Notes under the pieces: generated by a model
Told to the model about the DNA's origin: nothing
What the model saw: the letters and a program-made list of their open reading frames with translations, nothing else
The model's database searches: none
Assembly (NCBI GenBank): GCA_016719885.1
Contig: JADJYF010000015.1
Location: 62,001 to 126,000, forward strand
From: Pseudomonadota bacterium
GTDB taxonomy: Bacteria; Pseudomonadota; Gammaproteobacteria; Ga0077536
DNA: 64,000 bases
Direction of reading: 5' to 3'
Part shown: in pieces, positions 36,638 to 45,535 of the stretch
How positions within the stretch are numbered: the first letter of the stretch is position 1
Layout: each line of letters starts with the position of its first letter
Position numbers and translations under genes: made by a program

Positions 36638-38023
36638 ATGGCAGACGAACTGTGGCGCAGAACCGCGATCGAACTCGCCGCGCTGATCAGCAAGCGCGAG
36701 GTTTCCAGCCGCGAGGTGGTGACCAGCCACCTCGAGCGCATCGCGGCGGTCAACGGCGCGGTCAACGCGGTGACCGTAACGCTTGCCGACGATGCGCTGG
36801 CCGCGGCCGACGCCGCCGACCGCAGCGCCCCGCAGGGGCCACTGCATGGCGTGCCCTTCACCATCAAGGAAAACATCGATTGCATGGGATCGGCCACCAC
36901 CCAGGGCCTGGCGATGTTCGCCGCCGCGGCGCCGCCGCAGGACGCGCCGGTGGTGGCACGCATGAAGGCGGCGGGCGCTATTCCGCTGGCGCGCACCAAC
37001 CTGCCGGAGATGGGCCTGCGCATCAGCACCAACAACGCCCTGCGCGGTTGCACCAACAATCCGTGGAACCTGGACCTGGTGGCAGGTGGTTCGAGCGGCG
37101 GCGAAGGTGCGGCGCTGGCCAGCGGCATGACGCCGTTCGGCCTCGGCAACGACATCGGCGGCTCGTTGCGCAATCCCGCCTACTGCTGCGGCATCACCTC
37201 GCTCAAGCCGACCACCGGGCGCATTCCGCTGGCGTGGTGCGCCGCGCCCGACATGGGCATCGCCTTTCGCCTGATGGCGGTCGAAGGCCCGATGGCGCGC
37301 AGCGTCGCCGATCTGCGCCTCGGCCTCTCGATCCTGGCCGGTTGGCACGCGCGCGATCCGTTTTCGGTGCCCGCGCCGCTGCAGGGTCCGCCCGTCGCGA
37401 AACGCGCGGCGCTGGTCACCGCGCTGCCCGGGACTTCCCTGCCCGCGGCAACCGTGGCCGCGGTCGAACGCGCCGGCGCGGCGCTGGTCGCCGCCGGCTG
37501 GACGGTCGACACCGTCACGCCACCCGAGATCGACGCCATCAACCACACCTGGGGGCAGATGCTCGCGGCGGACGTCGCCGACATGCTGCCGACCCTCGCC
37601 AGCATCATGTCGGCGGGCCCGGTGATGGCCATGGAGCAGCTCGTCGCGCGCTTCGGCGGCGCGGCCTTGCACGGCAACGCACGATTCGTCGAACGCGACC
37701 GCCTCGCCCAGGCCTGGTCACGCCTGTTCCTCGACTGGCCGTTGGTGATCGGGCCGATCTGGACCGACCTGCCGTTTCGTCACGACGAAGACCTCGACCC
37801 GCACACCGGTCTCGACACCACGCTCTCGCGCCTGCGCTTCATCACCCCCGGCAACCTGCTCGGCATTCCGGCGGTGGCGGTGCCGACGGGCGTGGCCGAC
37901 GGGTTACCGACCGGCGTGCAGGTCTATGCCGAGCGCTGGCGCGAGGATCTGTGCCTCGACGGTGCAGCGGTGATCGAAGCGGCCTGCGGCGCCATCACGC
38001 CCATCGATCCGGTGCGACGCTAG
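36638..38023 (+). CDS. amidase-signature family amidohydrolase
   Basis: A 461-residue amidase-signature hydrolase that cleaves a carboxamide with a Ser-cisSer-Lys triad: K77 (TIKENID), cis-serine S152 (GGSSGGEG) and nucleophile S176 ([12 protein letters not shown]). The ATG at 36638 is chosen because GAGG lies eight bases upstream and family similarity starts at WRRTAIELAALI; a 14-codon extension is possible. It is not GatA, as no gatB or gatC is near and the C-terminal part differs, so the substrate is unknown. Its stop codon overlaps the convergent repeat-protein gene. A truncated copy lies at 32173-32546. Confidence 0.9.
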   Translation: MADELWRRTAIELAALISKREVSSREVVTSHLERIAAVNGAVNAVTVTLADDALAAADAADRSAPQGPLHGVPFTIKENIDCMGSATTQGLAMFAAAAPPQDAPVVARMKAAGAIPLARTNLPEMGLRISTNNALRGCTNNPWNLDLVAGGSSGGEGAALASGMTPFGLGNDIGGSLRNPAYCCGITSLKPTTGRIPLAWCAAPDMGIAFRLMAVEGPMARSVADLRLGLSILAGWHARDPFSVPAPLQGPPVAKRAALVTALPGTSLPAATVAAVERAGAALVAAGWTVDTVTPPEIDAINHTWGQMLAADVADMLPTLASIMSAGPVMAMEQLVARFGGAALHGNARFVERDRLAQAWSRLFLDWPLVIGPIWTDLPFRHDEDLDPHTGLDTTLSRLRFITPGNLLGIPAVAVPTGVADGLPTGVQVYAERWREDLCLDGAAVIEAACGAITPIDPVRR

Positions 38024-41000
38024 CGCCGCGCGCGCCGGCCGTGCAGCGCAAGCGCGGCCAGTGCCACGCCCAGCAACGCGCCCGGCGCCGGCAGCGGCAC
38101 GGGCGCCGGCGTGAAGTGCCGCAGATCGACGAAGCCCGCGCCGATCACCACTTCGAAACTGCCGCCTTCGAAATGCACCAGCCCGTTCACGATGTTGTCG
38201 AAGATGCCGCTGACACTCGCCGCGCTGAGAATGCGAAACACATCGCCGTCGCCGGGCGCGAAGCCACCGACGAGATCGAGCTCGAGACGCCCGTCGAGGC
38301 GGGCATTGCCGGTCACCGCCACGCGGTCGAAATCGACGCCGGCGTTCGCACCGCCGAGTTCGATCTCGAGCAGGCCCAGCGGATCGAAATCCAGGTTGCC
38401 GCCAAAGGTCAGCAGCCCGGCCGAACTGCCGGGCGCGATGGTCACGCCTTCGGAGAGCGTGGCTTTCACCAGCTCGACCCGTCCATTGCCGGCAATCACA
38501 CCACCGTGCAAATGGACGAAGGGCGCGGCGGGATGGCCATTGCCAAGCGCGATGATGCTGCCTGCCGCGGTTTCGAGGCGGCCACCATGGTTGTCGATGA
38601 CGACGCCGGCGCTGGTCGCACCCTCGAAGCTCAGAAGCCCGCCACCCTGCGCGGCCAGCACGCCGCGATTGACGACATTGCTCTGAATCAACACGCGGCC
38701 ATTCGCGCCCTCGCCCTGCACGCGACCGTGGTTCTCGAGCAAGAGGTTGACGGTGCCGGAGGCATTGGCCTGGTTGCCGAGGACCTGGCCGCCACCCAGT
38801 ACCAGCCGTGCGCCGGGCGCGGTGCCGTCGATCAGCATCTCGTCGCCCTGTGCGAAGCGCACGCTGCCGTGGCCGTCCAGGCGTAGTTCGCCCGCCACGG
38901 CGAGTCGCGCGTTGCCCGAAAGGAAGCCAGTCGTATCTTCGAGCAACAGCGTGCCGTGGTTGTTGAGCGTGCCGAACGCGGTGGTGGTGCCTCCGGCACG
39001 CCGCAGTGTCGCGCCGGCTTCAAGCGTGAGTGCGCCGCGCGTGGCGCCGTCGAGCACGAGTGCCGTCGCACTGCGCAGCACACCGCTTCCACCCAGCGTG
39101 CCGCCGCGCAGCGTGGTGGCAGGCGACAAGGGGTGACCGCCGCCGAGTTGCACCGTCGCGCCGGCGCCCGCCTCGATGCGACCAGCGGCGTTGTCGATCA
39201 CCAGCCCCGCGCTCAATGACGGGTTGAAGTGCAGCGTGCCGCCGTCGCGCGCCGCCATGAGACCGAGATTGGTGACGTCACGCTGCACGAACAAGGAGGC
39301 ATTGTTGCCATGGGCCAGCACTTCGCCGTGATTCACCGTGGCGACATCCAGCGTGGCACTGGTATTCGCCGCGGTGTGCAGGCGTTGCCCGGTACCCAGC
39401 ACCAGTTGCGCGCTGGCGTCGCTACCGTTGACGAGGCTCTCGGTATTGCCGCTCATCAGGATCTCGCCCACACCGTCGATGTGCAGCGTGCCGCCCACCA
39501 TGATCCGCGATGGGCCACTCAGAAAGCCGGTGGTGTCCTCGATCTTCAATACGCCGTCGTTGACCAGCGTGCCGACGGCGGTCGTGGTGCCGCCCGAGCG
39601 CGTGAGGGTTGCGCCGTCTTCCAGCGTGATTGCGCCATTCGTCGCGCCGTCCAGCACCAGGCCCGTGCCACCGCGCAGCGCGCCGGGCCCGCCGAGCGTG
39701 CCGCCGCGCACGGTGGTGGCCGGTGACAAGGGGTGACCACCGCCCAGCTGCACCGTCGCGCCCGCCGCGGCCTCGATGCGGCCGCCGAGGTTGTCGATCA
39801 CGAGTCCCGCCACCGCGCCAGGTTCGAACACCAAGGTGCCGCCGGCGCGCGCCGCGAACAGTCCGCGGTTGGTGATTTGACCGCGCACGACGAGCGTCGA
39901 ATTGGCGCCTTCGCCGACCACCTCGCCGTGATTCTCCATCGCGACATTCACGCTGCCGAAAGTGTTTGCCGCGGTATGCACACGCTGATCGGCGCCGAGC
40001 ACCATCAAGGCCGTCGCATCGGTGCCGTCTATGAGAGTCTCGCTGTTGTCGGCAAGCAAGATTTCGCCGCTGCCGTCGACGTGCCAGGCGCCGCTCACCG
40101 CGAGCCTGGCATTGCCTGAAAGAAAGCCGGTGGTGTCCTCGAGTTTCAGCGTGCCATCGTTGACGAACGTGCCGAACGCGGTGGTCGTACCGCCTCCGCG
40201 TACCAGGGTCGCGCCGTCCTCCAGCGTGATCGCGCCGTGTGCGAGGCCGTCGAACACCAGCGCGTTCAGTCCGCGCAACAGCCCGGGCCCGGCGAGCGTG
40301 CCGCCGCGCAGAGTGATCGCGGACGACAGCGGATGTCCGTCACCGAACAACACCGTGCCGCCGGCCAGCGCCTCGATACGACCATCGGCGTTGTCGATGA
40401 CGAGACCCGCTGCGAGCGGGCTCGAGAATTTGAGCGTGCCACCGCCGGCCGCCGACATCACACCGCGGTTGGCCACTTCCCCTTGCACCAGCAGCGAGGC
40501 GCCGCCGCCGTCGATATCGACCAGCCCTTCATTGCTGAGCGCGACGTCGACAGTGGCGGCGGCGCCTGCCGCCACGGCCAGGGTGTGATCGGTGCCGTTG
40601 ACCAGCATCGCGTCGCCGCCGTCAGCCTCGAAACGATTGGCGTCACCGGCCGCCACCAGCACGCGGCCAGAGCCATCGAAGCGCGTGGCGCCGTCCAACA
40701 CGAAACGCAGCGAGCTGTTGAAGGTGTTCTCCTCGAGCGCGATGGTGCCGTCGTTATGGAACTGGCCGTGCCAGCGATGTAACGCCGTCGCAAGCGCAAT
40801 GGTCGTGCCGTCGATGGCCAGGCTCGGGGTGCCGTCCCAGGTGCTGGGCGCGAGTACGTTCAATCGGCCGCTGCCGCTCCAGCGGCCGCCGCGGAAGGTA
40901 TTGCCGACCAGCGCATCGGCGACGGTGCCGGCGGCGAGATGCACGGTGCCGTTGTGCATGGCGAGGTCGACGCCGCGAAAGCGCAGCGTGCCACCAGCAG

Positions 41001-42024
41001 TCGCGAATTCACCGCCGAGCGTGATGCCGCCGGACACCTCGGTGCGGCCATTGGTGACGGTGAAACCTGCGCCCGCCGCGGCGTCCAGTACACCACCGTC
41101 GATGAAGTTGTCGCCACGCAGCTCGAACGCTCCGCCCGCCTCAACGAACAGGCGGCCATGATTGTCGACCGTGACCTCTTCCAGGATCATCGTGCCGAGC
41201 AGCCGCGCGCCTATCTCTCCACCGTTGTCGATGTCGGTCTGTTCGATCTTGACCAGGCCGTGGTCGGCAATCACCTCGCCATCGTTGGCGAAGCTCAACA
41301 GCGGCGCGAGCCGCAGTTCGCCACCGGCCTCGCCCGGCACGCGGCCCGCGGCGCGCAGCGAGCCGCCGTTCACCAATTGCAGACCGGTGAAACGCATGGC
41401 CCGCGTCGACACGTCGGCCAACACCGTGCCGTCATTGATGAACACGCTGCTCGCCACGTTGCCAAAGCCTGACAGCGTATGTGCCTCATCATGCGTGATG
41501 ACGCCAAGACCCGTGATCACGGCGTCGTCGCTGCCGAGCGCGATCTCACCCGCACCGAGGATCGACATGGCGAACGGCGCGGCCAGCGAACCCGCGCCGT
41601 CGAGCGTGATGCGGCCTTGATTGGTGATGAGGCTGCCGACGCCCTCGATACCATTGACGGTCAGACTGCCCGAACCGCCGATGCCGAGTTCGCCGCCGCT
41701 GGCCAGCGCCAGGGTCGATACCTCGACGCCCAGGAAAGGCACCGGCACGCCGAGTTCGCCCGGCACCACGCCATCGTCGAGATGCACATGGCCGTTCGGG
41801 ATCAGGACAAAGAAGTAATCCGAACCGTCGTTGTCGGGAAAGAATTTCCAGGGACTCGAGAAGTCGACGATGGCCCAGTCACCGGGCCGGAGTGCAAGCC
41901 AGTTGCCGTTGCCGCCTATCCAGGTGGCGGGAAACGGCAGCGCGTGAACGGTGGGCGCGGTAATGGCGAGCATCAGCGCGGTGACGCGGGTGACGGGCGA
42001 ACAGAACCGGGACCAACGCAGCAT
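38020..42024 (-). CDS. giant exported repeat protein with VPLPA-CTERM tail
   Basis: About 1,334 residues. The ATG at 42024 has GAGG nine bases upstream; an ATG three codons earlier has no room for one. A signal peptide ends PTVHALPF. The body is a parallel-beta-helix-like repeat protein rich in short strands (GGTLVF, NHGEV, LEDGATL), including four long tandem repeats of about 200 residues. The C-terminus is APVPLPAPGALLGVALAALA plus LHGRRARR: VPLPA motif, hydrophobic helix and arginines, the surface-sorting signature. There is no autotransporter barrel, so export probably relies on the CTERM pathway. Its stop overlaps that of the amidase (CTAG, 38020-38023), leaving no space for a terminator. 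Confidence 0.85.
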   Translation of the reverse strand: MLRWSRFCSPVTRVTALMLAITAPTVHALPFPATWIGGNGNWLALRPGDWAIVDFSSPWKFFPDNDGSDYFFVLIPNGHVHLDDGVVPGELGVPVPFLGVEVSTLALASGGELGIGGSGSLTVNGIEGVGSLITNQGRITLDGAGSLAAPFAMSILGAGEIALGSDDAVITGLGVITHDEAHTLSGFGNVASSVFINDGTVLADVSTRAMRFTGLQLVNGGSLRAAGRVPGEAGGELRLAPLLSFANDGEVIADHGLVKIEQTDIDNGGEIGARLLGTMILEEVTVDNHGRLFVEAGGAFELRGDNFIDGGVLDAAAGAGFTVTNGRTEVSGGITLGGEFATAGGTLRFRGVDLAMHNGTVHLAAGTVADALVGNTFRGGRWSGSGRLNVLAPSTWDGTPSLAIDGTTIALATALHRWHGQFHNDGTIALEENTFNSSLRFVLDGATRFDGSGRVLVAAGDANRFEADGGDAMLVNGTDHTLAVAAGAAATVDVALSNEGLVDIDGGGASLLVQGEVANRGVMSAAGGGTLKFSSPLAAGLVIDNADGRIEALAGGTVLFGDGHPLSSAITLRGGTLAGPGLLRGLNALVFDGLAHGAITLEDGATLVRGGGTTTAFGTFVNDGTLKLEDTTGFLSGNARLAVSGAWHVDGSGEILLADNSETLIDGTDATALMVLGADQRVHTAANTFGSVNVAMENHGEVVGEGANSTLVVRGQITNRGLFAARAGGTLVFEPGAVAGLVIDNLGGRIEAAAGATVQLGGGHPLSPATTVRGGTLGGPGALRGGTGLVLDGATNGAITLEDGATLTRSGGTTTAVGTLVNDGVLKIEDTTGFLSGPSRIMVGGTLHIDGVGEILMSGNTESLVNGSDASAQLVLGTGQRLHTAANTSATLDVATVNHGEVLAHGNNASLFVQRDVTNLGLMAARDGGTLHFNPSLSAGLVIDNAAGRIEAGAGATVQLGGGHPLSPATTLRGGTLGGSGVLRSATALVLDGATRGALTLEAGATLRRAGGTTTAFGTLNNHGTLLLEDTTGFLSGNARLAVAGELRLDGHGSVRFAQGDEMLIDGTAPGARLVLGGGQVLGNQANASGTVNLLLENHGRVQGEGANGRVLIQSNVVNRGVLAAQGGGLLSFEGATSAGVVIDNHGGRLETAAGSIIALGNGHPAAPFVHLHGGVIAGNGRVELVKATLSEGVTIAPGSSAGLLTFGGNLDFDPLGLLEIELGGANAGVDFDRVAVTGNARLDGRLELDLVGGFAPGDGDVFRILSAASVSGIFDNIVNGLVHFEGGSFEVVIGAGFVDLRHFTPAPVPLPAPGALLGVALAALALHGRRARR
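38525..40930 (-). repeat. four tandem ~600-bp coding repeats
   Basis: Corresponding positions of the GHPLS-type motif fall near 38525, 39126, 39724 and 40325, a period of 598-601 bp (about 200 residues). Repeat landmarks are GHPLSPATTLRGGTLGG, TLEDGATLTRSGGTTTA, LEDTTGFLSGNARLAV and IDNxxGRIEAxAGATVQLGG. The two middle units are the most alike; the one nearest the C-terminus is the most diverged. Confidence 0.85.
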
Positions 42025-42373
42025 GGGCACCATCCTCGAACATGGCGCACGGCGCGGCGCGCGAGGGCCGCGCGACTACAACCGTGGCAGAAACATCGAA
42101 CCGCGGCCGCCCCGGGGGCGGGGTCATGCGTTCGAGTGTAGACCGGGCGAAGCGAGGCAGCGCAGCGCGCGGCGGCCACGGCCGCGTCGTGCCTGGAAAT
42201 TCATGGTCGTGTGACAAGCTTTTACAATCGTGCGGCGCGCGCGGACCTCGATCGCCGATGACGGGCAATGGGCGCACGCCTCGTTCCAAGCCTGCCCGGC
42301 TCAGCATCGCTTGCCTGTGCGCGCGCGCCCGACGGCGGCTCGCGCGCGTTCCCTGAAAGTCGGCACGCCGCGA
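42025..42373. other. 349-bp intergenic region
   Basis: Holds the upstream region of the repeat-protein gene and the 3' flank of the PucR-type gene. I see no supported gene or clear hairpin. Confidence 0.4.
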
Positions 42374-43531
42374 TTAGCCGGCGCCGCCGTGCTCCGCCCA
42401 GTTCAATGCCCACCACAATTCGAACAAGACCTCGAGCCGTTCGAAATCGGCGCCACTCAGTTCGGCGGCGCGCGCCAGCCGATGACGGATGGTATTGGGA
42501 TGCACACCGAGAGCCGCCGCGGTATCGGCGATGCGCGCGCCATTCGCAAGATGGGTCTTCAGCGTATCGATCAACTGGCGACCGAACTCGCCCGCCTCAC
42601 GCAGCGGCGCGAGGTGTCGGACATCGAGCAACTGCCCGAGATCGGCTTCCGCGCTGACCGCGACCTTGAGTGAGAGGTCGCCGAGTTCGTGCGGTCCTTC
42701 CAGGCCGAAGCCGCGCGCGACCTCGAGCAGCCGGCTGGCCATCACGTAAGCCTGGGCCAAACCTTCGACGGGACACGGCCCCGCCACCCCCGCGGTGTAG
42801 CCGGACTCGCCGCGCGGTGGCCGCAGCGGCGCCAGCACCGTCACGTCGCCATCGACGATGCCGCACAAGGGCCGACAGCCGTAAGTGCGCAAGCTCGACT
42901 CCAAACGTCCACGCAGGGTTTCGCGGGCCACGGGCGTCGCGGCGCGTGCACGCAGCACGTAGTAGCTGCGATCGGGTCCGAGTCCGAAGCCGGCCATGCG
43001 CTGACGCAGTTCGACCAGCGGCAAGTTGCCGAACACCAGGGCACGCAGCAGGTCGAGTCGCCGCCCCTCGTCGTGACGCGCGAGATCGAGTTCGGCGGCA
43101 AGTCGCGCGACCACCACCGCCGAAGTCAGGGCATCGGCGCTCGCCCACAGCAAGCGCAAGGCCGCCAGCAGCCGTTCGCGCGGTACGCCGTGATGCTCGG
43201 CATGGCCGAGAAAAGCATCGCCCAGCAGACGCAGCACCAGCCGGTAAGCGTCGTAGAGCGTGTCGGCCGGCACGCCCTGGGCGGTGCGTTCGCGCGCACG
43301 TCGTGCTTCGTCGAGCTCGCCCGCGCCGGGCGGCTGACCGCTGCGCAGGATCGCGCACAGCTGGCTGACGTTGCGCAGGCCCGATTCAACCAGTGAGGCC
43401 CGCGGCACCCGCGCGTTCACGTAGTCCGAAAAACGCGAGAGCACCGCGTCCGCCTGCATCTCTGCGAGACGGCCGGCGTCCGCTTCGAAGGCGGCTACGG
43501 CATGCGCGAAACGAGCTTCGGCGGTGGTCAT
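42374..43531 (-). CDS. PucR/CdaR-type transcriptional regulator
   Basis: A 385-residue regulator. The N-terminal two-thirds form a sensory region typical of the group, including a GGDEF-like middle part. The C-terminus has the PucR helix-turn-helix (LIDTLKTHLANGARIADTAA, then ALGVHPNTIRHRLARAAEL). ATG 43531 is chosen because similarity starts at MTTAEARFAHAV; a much longer reading upstream is a shadow of the CoA ligase. It is the last gene of the minus-strand run nitroreductase - small protein - CoA ligase - pucR (77-bp gap), and so is probably its local regulator. Confidence 0.87.
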   Translation of the reverse strand: MTTAEARFAHAVAAFEADAGRLAEMQADAVLSRFSDYVNARVPRASLVESGLRNVSQLCAILRSGQPPGAGELDEARRARERTAQGVPADTLYDAYRLVLRLLGDAFLGHAEHHGVPRERLLAALRLLWASADALTSAVVVARLAAELDLARHDEGRRLDLLRALVFGNLPLVELRQRMAGFGLGPDRSYYVLRARAATPVARETLRGRLESSLRTYGCRPLCGIVDGDVTVLAPLRPPRGESGYTAGVAGPCPVEGLAQAYVMASRLLEVARGFGLEGPHELGDLSLKVAVSAEADLGQLLDVRHLAPLREAGEFGRQLIDTLKTHLANGARIADTAAALGVHPNTIRHRLARAAELSGADFERLEVLFELWWALNWAEHGGAG

Positions 43532-43608
43532 GGACTCGCTGCGTGGTGGCGCTGGGAGCGCTAGTGTGCCAGCGCGAGCCGGGTATTGTCGTCGCCGCGA
43601 ACGCGCCG

Positions 43609-45159
43609 TCAGCTGACCTGCCGCGCGTGTCCTGACCAATAGGGCGCACGCACCGCCTTCTTGTCGACCTTGCCGTAGGTGGTCTTGGGCAACGCCGCCA
43701 CGAAGCTGATGTGCTTGGGTTTCTTGTAGCCGGTGAGGTGCTCGGCGAGGAAGGCCAGCAGATCGTCCTCGCCGAGCGTGTGCCCCGCGTTCAGCACCAC
43801 CTGCGCCGACAGTGCCTCGCCCCACTTCGCGTCGGGCACGCCGAATACGCAGGCTTCGCTGACCTTGGGATGCAACAGCAGCACTTCCTCGACCTCGCGC
43901 GGATAGATGTTGAGACCGCCGGAGATCACCATGTCCTTGCTGCGGTCGAGAATGTAGACGTAGCCGTCGGCATCCATACGACCGAGATCGCCGGTGTGCA
44001 GCCAGCCGTTGCGCAAGGTCTCCGCGGTTTCCTCCGGTCGGCACCAGTAACCGGCCATCACCGAGCCACCGCGGATGCAGATCTCGCCGACCTCGCCGCT
44101 TGGCAGTTCGCGGTCCTGCGGATCGAGGATGCGTAAATCGATGCCGGTGCGCACGCGTCCGCACGACATCAAGCGATGCGCGCCCGGTCCATCGATATCG
44201 TGTTCGGCGGCCGGCAGGTAGGTGCCGGTCATCGGCGACTCGGTCTGGCCGAAGCCTTGGATGAAGATGGGTCCCAGCGTATCGATGGCGCGACGCAGAT
44301 CGTCGACATACATCGGCGAACCGCCGTAGAACACCCAGCGCAGCGATGACAGGTCGCGGCGCTTCGCATCCGGATGCTCGACCACCATCTTGATGATGGT
44401 CGGTACCAGGAACAAGGCGTTCACACGGTGGCGCTCGACCATTTCGAGGAACAACGCTACGTCGAATCCGCTGCGCGACAGGATCACCTGCGCACACCCC
44501 TTGGCGGTGAACACCAAGCCGACATGCCCGGAGCCATGGGTCAAGGGCGCGGCGTGTATGCCAACGTGTTCGCTCGTCAGCGGGAAGAAGTCCGCGAGCA
44601 TGCCCAGCACTTCGAACACCAGTACGCCGTGGGTGAGCATGGCGCCCTTGGGGCGGCCGGTGGTGCCCGAGGTGTAGGCCAGCCACGCGAGTTCGTCAGC
44701 AGACACCGCGACGCTCGCAAACGCTCCGCGCTCGCGCGCGACGATGGTTTCCCAGGCGTCGTCGCCGTCACCCTCCGCGGCAATGACATGGGCCAGCGCC
44801 GGCAGGCGCGCGCGCAGCGTGGCGAGGGTTGGCAGATGCCGTGTGCTCGCCACCACCGCGCGCGCACCCGAATCCTCGAGGTGATAGGCAATCTCGCTGG
44901 TGGTGAAGCGCGCGTTGAGCGGCACCACCGCGAGGCCGGCCTTCCAGCAGCCGCACATCGCCTCCAGCACTTCCGGACAGTTGTCGAGCAGCAGCGCCAC
45001 GCGGTCGCCGCGTTCGAGCCCGCGTGCCACGAGTTCATGGGCGAAAGCGTCGGCGCGTGCGTTCGAATCGCCGTAGCTGCGCGTGCGGCCTTCCCAGATG
45101 AAGGCGGTGCGCGTCGGCAGGCTGCGCGCGGTATGGGTGAGGAAGTCGCCGGCGTTCAT
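43609..45159 (-). CDS. AMP-dependent acyl-CoA synthetase/ligase
   Basis: A 516-residue member of the ANL superfamily that activates a carboxylic acid as acyl-AMP and transfers it to CoA. Seen: phosphate loop YTSGTTGRPKGAMLTH (A3), FIQGFGQTESPMTGTYLP (A5), WLHTGDLGRMDADGYVYILD (A7), DMVISGGLNIYPREVEE (A8) and catalytic lysine region PKTTYGKVDKKAVR (A10). Size and motifs resemble medium/long-chain or aryl-acid CoA ligases; the substrate cannot be read. It lies 8 bp after the small upstream gene and 77 bp before pucR. Confidence 0.92.
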   Translation of the reverse strand: MNAGDFLTHTARSLPTRTAFIWEGRTRSYGDSNARADAFAHELVARGLERGDRVALLLDNCPEVLEAMCGCWKAGLAVVPLNARFTTSEIAYHLEDSGARAVVASTRHLPTLATLRARLPALAHVIAAEGDGDDAWETIVARERGAFASVAVSADELAWLAYTSGTTGRPKGAMLTHGVLVFEVLGMLADFFPLTSEHVGIHAAPLTHGSGHVGLVFTAKGCAQVILSRSGFDVALFLEMVERHRVNALFLVPTIIKMVVEHPDAKRRDLSSLRWVFYGGSPMYVDDLRRAIDTLGPIFIQGFGQTESPMTGTYLPAAEHDIDGPGAHRLMSCGRVRTGIDLRILDPQDRELPSGEVGEICIRGGSVMAGYWCRPEETAETLRNGWLHTGDLGRMDADGYVYILDRSKDMVISGGLNIYPREVEEVLLLHPKVSEACVFGVPDAKWGEALSAQVVLNAGHTLGEDDLLAFLAEHLTGYKKPKHISFVAALPKTTYGKVDKKAVRAPYWSGHARQVS

Positions 45160-45167
45160 GGGAGCGC

Positions 45168-45521
45168 TCAGCGCCCGGCGCGCTGGTAGACGTCGCGATA
45201 GGGGCGCGCAACGACCCGGAAGCCGTTACGCATGAAGAAGCCACGTATGGCGTTTTCGGCGTCGTGACGCGTGCGCTCCGGCGCCGTCATCTGGTCTGCC
45301 CAGGTCTTCAAGCGCTTGAGGAATTCATTCTTGGCCGCCGCGTCGCCGCGCGCGGCGGCGACAATCGCATCGGGCGAAGCGCCGACGAACGCGCAGTAGT
45401 CGGCCAGCCAATCGAGCTTGCGCGCGCGATCGGCGGCGGGACGCAGGGCAACCGAGGTGCTCGCCTCGATCCAGGTGCGCACACTCATTTCGGTCCACAA
45501 AGGGTGATCGATTTCGCTCAT
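45168..45521 (-). CDS. small helical protein, possible integrase-type SAM-like domain
   Basis: 117 residues. The ATG at 45521 has GAAGG seven bases upstream; an ATG at 45539 overlapping the upstream stop (ATGA) is also possible. The protein is all-helical. Its middle and end (RARKLDWLADYCAFVGASPD, EFLKRLKTW, ENAIRGFFMRNGFRV) resemble the core-binding SAM-like domain of tyrosine recombinases, but there is no catalytic R-H-R-Y domain. It sits in a catabolic operon, 8 bp before the CoA ligase, where an integrase is not expected. Function unknown; the resemblance is from reading alone. Confidence 0.7.
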   Translation of the reverse strand: MSEIDHPLWTEMSVRTWIEASTSVALRPAADRARKLDWLADYCAFVGASPDAIVAAARGDAAAKNEFLKRLKTWADQMTAPERTRHDAENAIRGFFMRNGFRVVARPYRDVYQRAGR

Positions 45522-45535
45522 GGGTGCACCTTCGA

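Noticed and set aside
38525..40930. CRISPR-like or satellite array from regular repeats
   Set aside because: The period is about 600 bp and in frame within one protein, with no short identical repeats or unique spacers.
38110..41960. Long plus-strand open frames opposite the repeat protein
   Set aside because: Antisense shadows of a repetitive GC-rich gene; repetition on the opposite strand explains their length.
42374..44686. A 770-codon reading that fuses the PucR regulator to upstream sequence
   Set aside because: The upstream part is an out-of-frame shadow of the CoA ligase; regulator similarity begins at 43531.
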